Shown here: positions 7,741 to 16,062 of the stretch, piece by piece | How the letters are laid out: every line of letters starts with the position of its first letter | Numbering within the stretch: the stretch's first letter is position 1 | Assembly: GCA_900542275.1 (NCBI GenBank) | Contig: UQMW01000001.1 | Span: forward strand, 1 to 64,000 | Length of the DNA stretch: 64,000 nucleotides | From: an uncultured Collinsella sp. | Lineage (GTDB): Bacteria > Actinomycetota > Coriobacteriia > Coriobacteriales > Coriobacteriaceae | Direction: 5' to 3' | Made by a program: the position numbers and the translations under genes | The notes under the pieces: model-generated | The model's database searches: none | Told to the model about the DNA's origin: nothing | What the model saw: only the letters and a program-made list of their open reading frames with translations

Positions 7741-8481
7741 CTATTGCGCAGCAGCAATGCGGCGGACGATATCGAGCGTGATGTCACTTGCGACACGCGC
7801 GTACTCGAACAGATCGAACTCTCGGTCGCAAATTGCATCGTACGCCTCGTCACAATTATCGCTGATAGCGCGCAACACCAGGCAATCGACACCATTTTTG
7901 GTTGCGACATGGGCAATTGCCGCGCCCTCCATGCCGACACAATCGGCATGCGTCGCCTCGATAGCGTCGTTGCGCATGGCGGTGCCCGTCACAAAGCGGT
8001 TACCCGTGGCAATCGTGCCGACCAGGAATTGTTTGGCTCCCTCGTTCGAAGCGGCTGCATTTGTCGAAGCATCAACAAACCCACGCTCAGCAAGCACGCC
8101 GACGGCAATATCGACCAGCGCGGGTGTCGAGCCAAACTCCTCGAGCCCCGGTGCGGACTCGGCGATAAGCGCGGTATCGGTATCCAGATAGCGTAGGCGT
8201 TTGCCAATGACCACGTCGTCGATATGGAGCTTGGGGTTCAAACCGCCCGCAATGCCCGAAAACACAACAGCCTGCGGAGCATACTTGCTAATGAGGTGCT
8301 GTGTTGCAGCGGCGGCGTTCACCGTGCCCATGCCCGCCGTTGTGGCGACAACTGTCAGACCGTCGAGCTCACCGCTCACAACGGTCAAGCCTGCCTCCCG
8401 CGCCTCGCAAACGTCGCTCAGCTCTTCCTTAATCTGCATGATCTCTTTTTCGAGCGCACCGATAATCGCGATGGTAGCCAT
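7741..8481 (-). CDS. mtnN: 5'-methylthioadenosine/S-adenosylhomocysteine nucleosidase
   Basis: Hydrolyses the by-products MTA and SAH (and 5'-deoxyadenosine from radical-SAM enzymes) to adenine and a ribose moiety. The 246-aa protein starts MATIAIIGALEKEI, contains TTAGMGTVNAA and VFSGIAGGL, and near its C terminus has the catalytic Asp in LRAISDNCDE. The ATG at 8481 follows GGGGAA; an in-frame TTG four codons upstream is less likely. The radical-SAM activase pflA lies 0.3 kb upstream, a plausible but not required source of 5'-deoxyadenosine. Confidence 0.93.
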   Translation of the reverse strand: MATIAIIGALEKEIMQIKEELSDVCEAREAGLTVVSGELDGLTVVATTAGMGTVNAAAATQHLISKYAPQAVVFSGIAGGLNPKLHIDDVVIGKRLRYLDTDTALIAESAPGLEEFGSTPALVDIAVGVLAERGFVDASTNAAASNEGAKQFLVGTIATGNRFVTGTAMRNDAIEATHADCVGMEGAAIAHVATKNGVDCLVLRAISDNCDEAYDAICDREFDLFEYARVASDITLDIVRRIAAAQ

Positions 8482-8559
8482 ACCATTCCCCAAACCTATA
8501 CGAAATTCTCAACCACGGTATGGTACCAGCATTTTGTTTGACCTCGCCAAACGAACACG

Positions 8560-8747
8560 CTAAGCCAGTGCAGCTCGCGTATCAAACAGAGCTTTTGCAA
8601 TCGCGGCCGTACCTCGCTCGAGCGGTCGCTCCACGGCATCGATGTCATGACGCTCATGACATAGGTACGGCCATCGATGTCGATAAGGCCCGCATCGCAT
8701 GTCGAATAGTAACCATCCTCGCTGACCCAACCCACCTTGTTGCACAT
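8560..8747 (-). pseudogene. C-terminal remnant of a serine hydrolase / class A beta-lactamase-like protein
   Basis: In one minus-strand frame the region reads CNKVGWVSEDGYYSTCDAGL then IDIDGRTYVMSVMTSM. After a frame change it reads GTAAIAKALFDTRAALA. This resembles the end of beta-lactamase-like hydrolases, where a K-x-G element is followed by a strand reading (D)AGLIDIDGR. No N-terminal part lies upstream, where pflA ends 30 bp away. It is therefore a truncated and frameshifted relic. Confidence 0.55.
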
Positions 8748-8778
8748 CTTAAAGGGTAGTCAATTTGGGACGGGCTTG

Positions 8779-9597
8779 TTAGCCAATGGCCGACCTGAGC
8801 TCCGCACGGCGCTTTTTCATGCCGGCCATGACGGCGTTGCGCAGCTCGGGCATGCGCGCGGTATCCATCTGGGGCACGCCCTCGAGCTTATAGGGAATAC
8901 CCAGCTGCTCGTACTTGACGACACCCATCGTGTGATACGGCAGCATTTCCAGGCCCACCACGTTGTGCCATGGAGCGATCAGGCGACCGAGCTTCTCGCA
9001 TTCCTCCGCCGTATCGGTGATACCCGGCACCACCACGTGGCGAATAACAACCTTAATCTTGCGACGGGCAAGCTCATCGCCAAACGCCAGGATGCGCGCA
9101 GGATCGCAACCGGTCAGCTTTTTATGCTCAACCGGATCGGCATGCTTGATGTCGAGCAGCACCATATCGGTCTCGTTGAGAACAGCATCGAACTTCTCCG
9201 GATGCTTGGGATCAAATGCATAGCCACAGCTGTCTAGGCAGGTGTGTACGCGGCCATCGGGGTTGTTGTGCATTGCACGGAACAGGTCGGCCAAAAACTC
9301 GGGCTGCAGGAGCGGTTCGCCGCCCGAAACGGTAATGCCGCCGCTACGGTAGAACTCATGGTTGCTCTGGAACTCGTCCATGAGATGCTCGACGGTCACC
9401 ATCGTGCCGCCGTTAACAGACCAGGTATCGGGATTGTGACAATACGCACAACGCATGGGGCAACCCTGAACAAACACTACAAAGCGGATGCCGGGACCGT
9501 CGACCGTTCCCATCGTCTCGATCGAATGCACGCGACCCAGGGCATACGCAGAGTCCTCGGGATGAGCATCCACACCCTCAAGCGTCATCTCAGCCAT
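8779..9597 (-). CDS. pflA: Pyruvate formate-lyase-activating enzyme (radical SAM)
   Basis: Generates the glycyl radical of pyruvate formate-lyase with S-adenosylmethionine and a [4Fe-4S] cluster. The 272-aa protein has the radical-SAM motif CPMRCAYC (Cys46, Cys50, Cys53), followed by HNPDTW and the GGITVSGGEPLLQ segment. Its target glycine in this organism lies on the separate GrcA subunit at 11077-11328. A DegV gene separates pflA from grcA-pflB, all on the minus strand. Confidence 0.94.
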   Translation of the reverse strand: MAEMTLEGVDAHPEDSAYALGRVHSIETMGTVDGPGIRFVVFVQGCPMRCAYCHNPDTWSVNGGTMVTVEHLMDEFQSNHEFYRSGGITVSGGEPLLQPEFLADLFRAMHNNPDGRVHTCLDSCGYAFDPKHPEKFDAVLNETDMVLLDIKHADPVEHKKLTGCDPARILAFGDELARRKIKVVIRHVVVPGITDTAEECEKLGRLIAPWHNVVGLEMLPYHTMGVVKYEQLGIPYKLEGVPQMDTARMPELRNAVMAGMKKRRAELRSAIG

Positions 9598-9716
9598 TCC
9601 CGCAACCTTGCCTCTCTTTGGTTTTTGTCAATTAAAATGCCAGAGCCATTCTAGCCCATACGCCTGATGGCGAAACGGTTTAGCGGTCAATTTGATCGTC
9701 CTATTTGACTCCACGC

Positions 9717-9755
9717 AAAAGCGGCGGGAAGGTTGTCACAACCCGCTCGCCGCCG
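9717..9755 (-). terminator. Imperfect terminator hairpin after the DegV gene
   Basis: On the minus strand GGCGGCGAGCGGGTTGT pairs imperfectly with ACAACCTTCCCGCCGC, followed by TTTTGCG. It lies about 30 bp past the DegV stop codon. Confidence 0.55.
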
Positions 9756-9784
9756 AAGCAATAGAAATCGATAGACGCCAGGCC

Positions 9785-10639
9785 CTACGCCTTAAGCGTA
9801 AGCACCGCGCCAAAGGCGGTCGGGCCGCAGTGGCTCGAGATGACGCCGCCGACCTGAGTCCAGGTAACGTCCTTAAAGCCCAGGTCGTGCGCATAGACTT
9901 CCATATCGTCGCGCAGCTCCTCGGAAAGGCCCACTGAATACGCCAAACCAATGTGCGAGTAATCAATATCGCCCTTCGCAACCATGTGGTCAATAAAGGC
10001 ACGGGCACATTTGAGCATAGAGCCGCGGAGCTTCTTGGTCGCCACGAATTTGCCACCCGTTACCTCAATGCAGGGCTTAATCTTGAGCAGATGGGCGCCA
10101 AGAAACGCGACGTTGGACAAGCGACCACCCGCCTTAAGGAAGGCAAGGTCCGTAGGAACAAAGCCCAGCAGCACGCGGTTCATCACCGAATTGGTAAAGG
10201 CGAAAATCTCGTCGACGGTGGCATCCGGATGGGCTTCGATATACTTGGCGGTCTCAACGGCGACAAGCGACTGGTCCACCGACACAAAGCGCGTATCCAT
10301 GGAGAAGACGTAATCGCGGCCCTTTGCCGCAATCTTCGACGACTGATGCGAGCAGGTCGTAACCTCGGAATACGCAAGATGCAAAATGGTCGCGTCGGGC
10401 TGCTCGGCGTGAATGCGGTCGTACACATGCGCAAAATCCGCCGGCGAGCAACCGCTGGTCTTGGGCATCACGCCAAACTCGTTGCAGCGCGAGTAAATCT
10501 CAAGCGGGTCGATCGATCCGTCTTCGACGGTCTCGTCACCAATCGTGACATGCATGGGCACGCGCACAATGCCATAGCGCTCGCAGAGCTCCGGCGTCAC
10601 ATCCGAACCAGACTCAACCACGATTACGTACTTGCCCAT
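9785..10639 (-). CDS. DegV family fatty-acid-binding protein
   Basis: DegV/FakB-type proteins bind a fatty acid, usually presenting it to a fatty-acid kinase. The 284-aa protein starts MGKYVIVVESGSDVTPELCE and has the hallmark TSGCSPADF, where a conserved Thr-Ser pair contacts the lipid carboxylate, and the later GGRLSNVA motif. An in-frame ATG two codons earlier (10645) is equally possible; the longer extension is not supported. No fakA homologue is in the window, so its kinase partner must be elsewhere. Confidence 0.88.
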   Translation of the reverse strand: MGKYVIVVESGSDVTPELCERYGIVRVPMHVTIGDETVEDGSIDPLEIYSRCNEFGVMPKTSGCSPADFAHVYDRIHAEQPDATILHLAYSEVTTCSHQSSKIAAKGRDYVFSMDTRFVSVDQSLVAVETAKYIEAHPDATVDEIFAFTNSVMNRVLLGFVPTDLAFLKAGGRLSNVAFLGAHLLKIKPCIEVTGGKFVATKKLRGSMLKCARAFIDHMVAKGDIDYSHIGLAYSVGLSEELRDDMEVYAHDLGFKDVTWTQVGGVISSHCGPTAFGAVLTLKA

Positions 10640-10924
10640 TATCATCACAACCCATCTCGACGTTGGCTTTTGAATATGTGACGCACGTCCGCCGTCCTGC
10701 TGCAGAACGGCCTCCAAGCGCCAAAGAGACGCCGCCCCTTGCACACAACAAAGGACAGCGTCTCCCTGGAAAACTCCGTGCTTATCTGAGATTCTACACG
10801 GTTTATTAAGGAGTGTTACTTATTCCGCAAACGGTAGCTATACGCGATAAACGGTAGCAAGCAAGAATCCAGAACGCTCAACCCATTAGGAGAGTTCCGC
10901 CTAAAGGGTGACTACACAGGACCC
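10640..10924. other. Upstream region of the DegV gene
   Basis: This stretch contains two direct copies of AACGGTAGC (10831-10839 and 10851-10859) spaced exactly 20 bp apart, about two helical turns, roughly 190-220 bp upstream of the DegV start. No gene is seen. The repeats resemble the first half of the ACCGTTC motif found elsewhere in the window. Confidence 0.4.
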
Positions 10925-11054
10925 CGCCGGGGCTGTTTGGGCTACCTCCAAAATATTCCGCAGGACGCAAGAAGCCCTCGCCGCACGAAGTGCGCAGCGA
11001 GGGCTTCTTGCATGTCCGAGGACGTTTTGGGAGGTAGCCCAAACAGCCCCGGCG
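10925..11054 (-). repeat. Family-1 long hairpin element after grcA
   Basis: Arms 10925-10949 and 11030-11054 are perfect 25-bp inverted repeats unrelated in sequence to the arms at 5409. The core is the same: ATTCCGCAGGAC on one side, ATGTCCGAGGACG on the other, an inner stem GCAAGAAGCCCTCGC with its complement, and the cap CGCACGAAGTGCGCA. It begins about 22 bp past the grcA stop codon, and the grcA transcript would carry the reverse complement. Confidence 0.85.
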
Positions 11055-11076
11055 ATCCTGCGGGAGTTAAACCCCT

Positions 11077-11328
11077 TTAGAACTTGTTGTGGAAGGTACG
11101 CGAAATGACCTCGTCCTGCTGCTCCTTGGTGAGCGTGTGGAAGTTCACGGCGTAGCCGGAAACGCGAATGGTCAGCTGCGGGTACTTCTCGGGGTGAGCC
11201 TGAGCGTCGAGCAGCGTCTCACGGTTGAAGACGTTGATGTTCAGGTGGTGGCCACCCTTCTCGGCGTAAGCGTCGAGCATGTGGACCAGGTTATCGGCCT
11301 GAGTCTCGGAAACTTCAGAAACCTTCAT
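11077..11328 (-). CDS. grcA: Autonomous glycyl radical subunit (GrcA-like), C-terminal piece of split pyruvate formate-lyase
   Basis: The 83-aa protein corresponds to the C-terminal glycyl-radical domain of pyruvate formate-lyase. It has HHLNINVFNRETLLDAQAHP, then PEKYPQLTIRVSGYAV with the radical glycine Gly58, and ends SRTFHNKF. The ATG at 11328 follows AAGGAGACACATT; upstream in-frame codons lack a ribosome site. The pflB product just upstream stops before this domain, so this subunit is probably obligatory for catalysis rather than the repair spare it is in E. coli. An 85-nt gap with two hairpins separates the genes. Confidence 0.92.
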   Translation of the reverse strand: MKVSEVSETQADNLVHMLDAYAEKGGHHLNINVFNRETLLDAQAHPEKYPQLTIRVSGYAVNFHTLTKEQQDEVISRTFHNKF

Positions 11329-11343
11329 AATGTGTCTCCTTCG

Positions 11344-11412
11344 ATCGATAGGCGCCGGCCGAAACCGGCGCACTAATCAGTAATCGTTATTGTTAGTATA
11401 GCACTAACAATA
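11344..11412 (-). promoter_or_regulatory. Two stem-loops between pflB and grcA
   Basis: Directly after the pflB stop is TATTGTTAGT/ACTAACAATA (11388-11397/11403-11412), a perfect 10-bp AT-rich stem. Next, just before the grcA ribosome site, is a GC stem with GCGCCGG/CCGGCGC arms and no U tract. This arrangement suggests processing or differential stability of the two cistrons rather than termination. Confidence 0.6.
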
Positions 11413-11413
11413 G

Positions 11414-13465
11414 TTACTCGCCCAGCTGATCAAGGTCGATATCGCCAAAGAACACCTGGTCCTCCTTGCCGAGCGCACCCGGGATGATGGAGAAGGTGTT
11501 GGAGATGCCGTCCTGAGCATCGCGGAACGGGAGCTTGGAAACCGAAGACAGCGAAGCGATGGCGCCGTGGCTATCGCGCTTGTGCATGGGGTTAGCACCC
11601 GGGGCGAAGGGCTGGCCAGCCTTGCGGCCATCAGGCGTAGAACCGGTCTTCTTGCCGTACACGACGTTGGAGGTGATGGTCAGAACCGAGGTCGTGGGCA
11701 CGGAGTTGCGGTAGGTGTCGTTCATGCGGATGTACTCCATGAACTGGTGCACAACGTCGTGAGCGATCTGGTCGACGCGGTCGTCGTCGTTACCGTACTT
11801 GGGGAACTCGCCCTCGGTCTCGAAGTCGACAATGATGCCGTTCTCGTCGCGGACGGGGTGGACCTTGGCGTACTTGATGGCGGACAGGGAGTCAGCCACG
11901 ACGGAAAGGCCAGCAATGCCCGTAGCGAACCAGCGGTGCACGTGCTTGTCGTGCAGAGCCATCTGGATGCGCTCGTAGCAATACTTGTCGTGCATGTAGT
12001 GGATGATGTTCAGCGAGTTGACGTACACGCCAGCGAGCCACTTCATCATGTCGTTGTACTTGGCCACAACGTCGTCGTAATCGAGCGTATCGCCCTCGAC
12101 GGCGCGATACTTGGGGCCGACCTGCTTCTTGGAGACCTCGTCAACACCGCCGTTGAGTGCGTACAGCAGGCACTTGGCCAGGTTGGCGCGGGCGCCGAAG
12201 AACTGCATCTCCTTGCCGATGCGCATGGAGGACACGCAGCAGGCAATGCCGTAGTCGTCGCCGTGGTAGACGCGCATGAGGTCGTCGTTCTCGTACTGAA
12301 TCGAGGAGCTGGCGACAGAAGTCTTGGCGCAGAACTTCTTGAAGTTCTCGGGCAGACGGGTCGACCACAGAACGGTCATGTTGGGCTCGGGGCTGGTGCC
12401 CATGTTCTCGAGCGTGTGCAGGTAGCGGTAGCTCATCTTGGTAACGAGCGTACGGCCGTCAACACCCATGCCGCCGATGGACTCGGTGACCCACTGCGGA
12501 TCGCCGGTAAACAGGGCCTGGTACTCGGGGGTACGGGCAAACTTGACCATGCGGAGCTTCATGATGAAGTGATCCACGAACTCCTGGATCTGCTCCTCGG
12601 TGAAGGTACCGTTGGCAAGGTCGCGCTCAGCGTAGATGTCGATGAACGTGGAGGTACGGCCGATGGACATAGCGGCGCCGTTCTGCTCCTTGACGGAAGC
12701 GAGGTAGGCGAAGTACATCCACTGGATGGCCTCCTGCGTGTTGGTAGCAGGGTTGGAAATGTCGAAACCATAGGTCTCGGCCATCATCTTGAGCTCGCCG
12801 AGGGCGCGGATCTGCTCCTGCAGCTCCTCACGATCGCGGATGTTGTCGGCGGTCATGACCGTCGGGGTGGAAGCCTTCTGGGCCTCCTTGTCCTTGATCA
12901 GGTAGTCGACACCGTACAGGGCGACACGACGGTAGTCGCCGATGATGCGGCCGCGGCCATAGCCATCGGGCAGACCGGTGATGATGTGGGCCGAACGGCA
13001 GGCGCGCATCTCGGGGGTGTAGACATCGAAGACGCCAGCGTTGTGGGTCTTGCGCTCGAAGGTGTAGCGCTCGACAACGTTCTCGTCGATCTTGTAGCCG
13101 TGCTGGCTGGCAGCCTGGCAAGCGATGCGGATACCGCCGTTGACGTGCAGCGCGCGCTTGAGCGGCTTGTCAGTCTGGAGACCGACGATGGTCTCCTTCT
13201 CGCGGTGGGCGTTATCGATGTAGCCAGCGGGGTGGCTCACGATACCCGTAACGGTCTTGGTGTCCATATCGAGGACACCGCCCTGCTCGCGCTCCTTAAG
13301 CAGCAGGTCGAGAACCTCGCCCCACAGCTCCTTGGTACGCTCGGTTGGGCCGGCGAGGAACGACTCGTCGCCCTCGTAGGGGGTGTAGTTCTTCTGGATG
13401 AAGTCTCGGACGTCAACTTCTCCCGTCCAGATGCCTTCCTTGAAGCCTTCCCATGCCTCCTGCAT
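11414..13465 (-). CDS. pflB: Pyruvate formate-lyase, large part lacking the glycyl-radical domain
   Basis: Non-oxidative cleavage of pyruvate with CoA to acetyl-CoA and formate, central to anaerobic fermentation. The protein is 683 aa versus about 760 in E. coli. The adjacent active-site cysteines are Cys409-Cys410 in IACCVSSMRIG. The sequence stays family-like up to DAQDGISNTFSIIPGALGKE and ends shortly after, at DIDLDQLGE, without the RVSGYAV loop. That loop is encoded by grcA, so active enzyme needs both chains. AGGAG lies about 12 nt before the ATG. There is an ACCGTTCACCG site roughly 290 bp upstream. Confidence 0.95.
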   Translation of the reverse strand: MQEAWEGFKEGIWTGEVDVRDFIQKNYTPYEGDESFLAGPTERTKELWGEVLDLLLKEREQGGVLDMDTKTVTGIVSHPAGYIDNAHREKETIVGLQTDKPLKRALHVNGGIRIACQAASQHGYKIDENVVERYTFERKTHNAGVFDVYTPEMRACRSAHIITGLPDGYGRGRIIGDYRRVALYGVDYLIKDKEAQKASTPTVMTADNIRDREELQEQIRALGELKMMAETYGFDISNPATNTQEAIQWMYFAYLASVKEQNGAAMSIGRTSTFIDIYAERDLANGTFTEEQIQEFVDHFIMKLRMVKFARTPEYQALFTGDPQWVTESIGGMGVDGRTLVTKMSYRYLHTLENMGTSPEPNMTVLWSTRLPENFKKFCAKTSVASSSIQYENDDLMRVYHGDDYGIACCVSSMRIGKEMQFFGARANLAKCLLYALNGGVDEVSKKQVGPKYRAVEGDTLDYDDVVAKYNDMMKWLAGVYVNSLNIIHYMHDKYCYERIQMALHDKHVHRWFATGIAGLSVVADSLSAIKYAKVHPVRDENGIIVDFETEGEFPKYGNDDDRVDQIAHDVVHQFMEYIRMNDTYRNSVPTTSVLTITSNVVYGKKTGSTPDGRKAGQPFAPGANPMHKRDSHGAIASLSSVSKLPFRDAQDGISNTFSIIPGALGKEDQVFFGDIDLDQLGE

Positions 13466-13859
13466 TGTGTAACCACGCTCCTAGTTACGTGTAATGCGGC
13501 GCTCTCTCACACCGCTGCTTATTGAATTCTTGAATGTTCGGCTTGCACTACCGGCTTCTTCCGTTCTTCACCACACGTTGGTGCAGGGAAAACGTTTGTC
13601 CACCTTGGAACTACAACCCAAAACCCAAGATTTCACCCGTTTGAGAAGGATAACATAGCGACCCTCTCCATCTGGGCTGTTATATGTTTCTTTTTTTATA
13701 TCATAAAGGCGTTTTTTACAAACCCGCAGGAAATGCGAGCGCGAACAACTACCGTTCACCGATTTGTTTGGTATTTTTCCTTGCCTTTGTACGACGTTCA
13801 CTCTAGCTGTTATGCCAGCTTTAGCAGGGTAAAGTGTTCCAGAGACCCTACAGAAACTG
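13466..13859. other. pflB upstream region
   Basis: A long AT-richer region without a convincing gene. It contains the ACCGTTCACCG motif at 13751-13761 and T-rich tracts near 13690-13700. A long leader for pflB is likely, but no clear FNR or Rex palindrome was recognised. Confidence 0.45.
13751..13761 (+). promoter_or_regulatory. ACCGTTCACCG motif upstream of pflB
   Basis: One member of the ACCGTTCRCSG set seen upstream of several catabolic operons in this window. Confidence 0.45.
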
Positions 13860-13893
13860 CAGGGCGGCCACGGGATCCCCCGTGGCCGCCCTG
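13860..13893 (-). terminator. Hairpin after the kdgT-like gene
   Basis: Arms CAGGGCGGCCACGGG and CCCGTGGCCGCCCTG (15 bp, 4-nt loop) lie about 40 bp past the permease stop. The U tract is weak on the minus strand. Confidence 0.6.
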
Positions 13894-13931
13894 TGGCGTG
13901 ACTAGTTTTTAGCTTTGATTGCCGCTTGGCA

Positions 13932-14948
13932 TTAGGCGGCTGAGGCGGCCTTGTCGGTCGTTGCCTTGCTGTTGCTCTGCTGGCCCTCAAAATGCTTGTA
14001 GCACCAGCTGGTGACCAGCGGGGTCAAAATAGCAGTCACGATTGCACAGGCAGCAACCTGTGCCGTGGCCGTCGCGAGCACCACACCGCCGTACAAGGCC
14101 TCGTTGACGCTTGCCATGGCAGCAGGCGTGGCCACATTGGCTCCGGCGCAGCTCGAAATGGCCGCACCTGCGACACCCGTACCGCCTGTGAGCTTATCGA
14201 CCGCGATAACGGGAATTGCAAAGACCACCGAGCAGATCACGCCGAGCAGAATACCGGGAAGACCACCATTAATGAGCTGGCCAAAGGTCATGGTCGAGCC
14301 CATGGCAAAGAAGACGAGCACGATGATGGCGGAAAGTGCCGGTGCCATCATCTTCTTAAAGCTGGGGAAGAGGTTACCCAGAATAATGCCGACGACGATC
14401 GGCAGGATGGCGCCCACGAGCGACCAGCCGATCGGAGCCTGACCGGCAGCGCCGAGCACGATCATCGTGACCGGAGGGCCGACAACCAGCGTGGTGATGG
14501 CGACGGCGCCACGCTCGGCCTCATTGCCCATGGTGCCCATCAGACCAGCGTACATAGCGTTGTTGGCGCCGGTGCAAGCGGCCAGCATCACCATGGCAGA
14601 GATGCCAAACAGGTTGTCGTTGAATACATAAAGGATGAGCAGCGACACGGCAACGACCACGATCTGCTTGACGGCGATGATGATGGCGCCGCGGGCAGCG
14701 GCGGCAGGAGCGCTCTTAAACGAAATCGTCGTACCGACGATGAGCAAAAAAGCGCCAACAAGCGGCCCTGCGCCCTGCTGGGTCATGCCGAGCGTAAAGC
14801 TGCCGAGCGTTTTGAACAGATCGGGGAACAGCGTGTTGAGCAGGCAGCCCAACAAAAGCGGCACCAAAATATTGGCACCCGGGATGGAGGACATCTTAAA
14901 GAACGGCTCCTTTGCCGCCGGCGCCTCCACCGCAGTCGATTCACTCAT
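13932..14948 (-). CDS. kdgT: 2-keto-3-deoxygluconate permease (KdgT-like)
   Basis: Predicted proton-linked importer of 2-keto-3-deoxygluconate, a breakdown product of uronates and pectin. The 338-aa membrane protein has about ten hydrophobic segments starting around residue 25 (ANILVPLLLGCLLNTLFPDL). The ACTGANNAMYAGLMG and SSCAGANVATPAAMA segments are typical of the KdgT family. ATG 14948 follows AAAGGAGATATAT. The dehydrogenase at 15057-15806 ends 109 bp upstream on the same strand, suggesting a joint role in ketodeoxygluconate or gluconate metabolism. Confidence 0.85.
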   Translation of the reverse strand: MSESTAVEAPAAKEPFFKMSSIPGANILVPLLLGCLLNTLFPDLFKTLGSFTLGMTQQGAGPLVGAFLLIVGTTISFKSAPAAAARGAIIIAVKQIVVVAVSLLILYVFNDNLFGISAMVMLAACTGANNAMYAGLMGTMGNEAERGAVAITTLVVGPPVTMIVLGAAGQAPIGWSLVGAILPIVVGIILGNLFPSFKKMMAPALSAIIVLVFFAMGSTMTFGQLINGGLPGILLGVICSVVFAIPVIAVDKLTGGTGVAGAAISSCAGANVATPAAMASVNEALYGGVVLATATAQVAACAIVTAILTPLVTSWCYKHFEGQQSNSKATTDKAASAA

Positions 14949-15056
14949 ATATATCTCCTTTGGATGCATGCGAATCGTAGCCGCACGCGCCTTTGTCAGA
15001 AAGAAGGCGACGGTCCCGAGTCGCAGGAGCCGTCGCCGAATTAACGTCGCGGGGTA

Positions 15057-15806
15057 TTACCCGTCCAGAACGATGCCACCGTCGCAGTCACCGATCTCGC
15101 CGTTCACGAAGCTAGCGAGGTCGGAAGCGAAGAAGAGCACCATCTGCGCAGGCTCGCTGGCCTGGGCGGCGCGGCCCAGAGGAATACCGTTGATGATGCG
15201 CTGAGAGTTCTCGTCAGAGAGAATCGAGGTCATATCGGTAAGGGTGAGCGACGGGCACACGGCGTTGCAGCGGACGCCAAACTTGCCGCCTTCCTTGGCG
15301 ACTGCCTTGGTTAGACCGTTAACACCGGCTTTGGAGCTGGCGTAGGCAGCGGTGCCGAGCAGGCCGCCGCCGATCTTGCCAGCAACAGAGCTCACGTTGA
15401 CGATAGTGCCGGCATGGGCCGCCTTAAAGTGCGGGTACACGGCGTTCATCATGGTAAAGGTGCCGTTGAGGTTGATGTCGATGGTGCGACGCCACTCGGT
15501 GTCATCGATCTCGTCGAACTTCTTGGTGCTGATGACGCCAGCGCAGTTGATCAGGATGTTGGTTTGCGGCAGGTCCGTAAAAATCTGCTCGACGGTCTCA
15601 CGCGCCTTAGGCGCATCGGCAACATCGAGCTGATAGAACTTGTTGCCCTCGCCAAGCTCGGCCACAGCGGCCTCGCCCTTGGCAGCGTTCCTTGCGATGA
15701 GCGCGACGTGTCCGCCGCCCGCGACGATGCCCTTGGCGATCTCGAGGCCAATGCCCTGAGTGCCACCCGTGACAATCGCGGTCTTGCCCGTGAAGTCAAA
15801 TGCCAT
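15057..15806 (-). CDS. Short-chain dehydrogenase/reductase (KduD/FabG-like)
   Basis: NAD(P)-dependent oxidoreductase of 249 aa with cofactor loop TGGTQGIG (13-20), NCAG at 87-90, and catalytic Ser140, Tyr155 and Lys159 (YASSK). The neighbouring ketodeoxygluconate permease suggests a sugar-acid substrate such as 2-keto-3-deoxygluconate or gluconate rather than fatty-acid synthesis, but sequence alone does not decide. A TGAAACGCTTCA pseudo-palindrome at 15933-15944 lies upstream. Confidence 0.85.
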   Translation of the reverse strand: MAFDFTGKTAIVTGGTQGIGLEIAKGIVAGGGHVALIARNAAKGEAAVAELGEGNKFYQLDVADAPKARETVEQIFTDLPQTNILINCAGVISTKKFDEIDDTEWRRTIDINLNGTFTMMNAVYPHFKAAHAGTIVNVSSVAGKIGGGLLGTAAYASSKAGVNGLTKAVAKEGGKFGVRCNAVCPSLTLTDMTSILSDENSQRIINGIPLGRAAQASEPAQMVLFFASDLASFVNGEIGDCDGGIVLDG

Positions 15807-15932
15807 GACTCCATCCCCCTTTATATAAGGTGTCTCCTTGCGGGAAGTTGGAGCATCGCACGTGGCGATAAATCAGTCCCAGTCGTCATGGTGGTGACAA
15901 CCCCTCGCCTAACCGCGGGCATAATAGTTCTT

Positions 15933-15944
15933 TGAAACGCTTCA
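15933..15944. promoter_or_regulatory. LacI-type (cre/KdgR-like) operator
   Basis: TGAAACGCTTCA is a near-perfect palindrome of the kind bound by LacI-family regulators. It sits between the dehydrogenase-kdgT unit and marR. No LacI gene is adjacent, so a distant regulator would be needed. Confidence 0.45.
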
Positions 15945-16019
15945 GCAATTGAATTTTTTAACTCTTTATGCGCTCTTTATATTGCCCACTGAATGAGGCC
16001 CGAATATGCGGGTATCATC

Positions 16020-16062
16020 TTTCACCGAAAATAGTTTCTAGTGTTAGGGGTTTTCGGTGGAA
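16020..16062 (+). promoter_or_regulatory. Inverted repeat overlapping the marR start codon
   Basis: TTTCACCGAAAA (16020-16031) and TTTTCGGTGGAA (16051-16062) are inverted repeats with one mismatch. The right arm contains the GTG start. It could be a MarR operator or an RNA stem hiding the start. Confidence 0.55.

Noticed and set aside
11567..13525. 652-codon open frame antisense to pflB
   Set aside because: Val/Gly/Ala/Asp-rich mirror of a GC-rich gene; pflB has intact active-site motifs.
13568..13990. 140-codon minus-strand frame upstream of pflB
   Set aside because: Overlaps the permease end and its terminator, no ribosome site, low-complexity Arg/Pro start.
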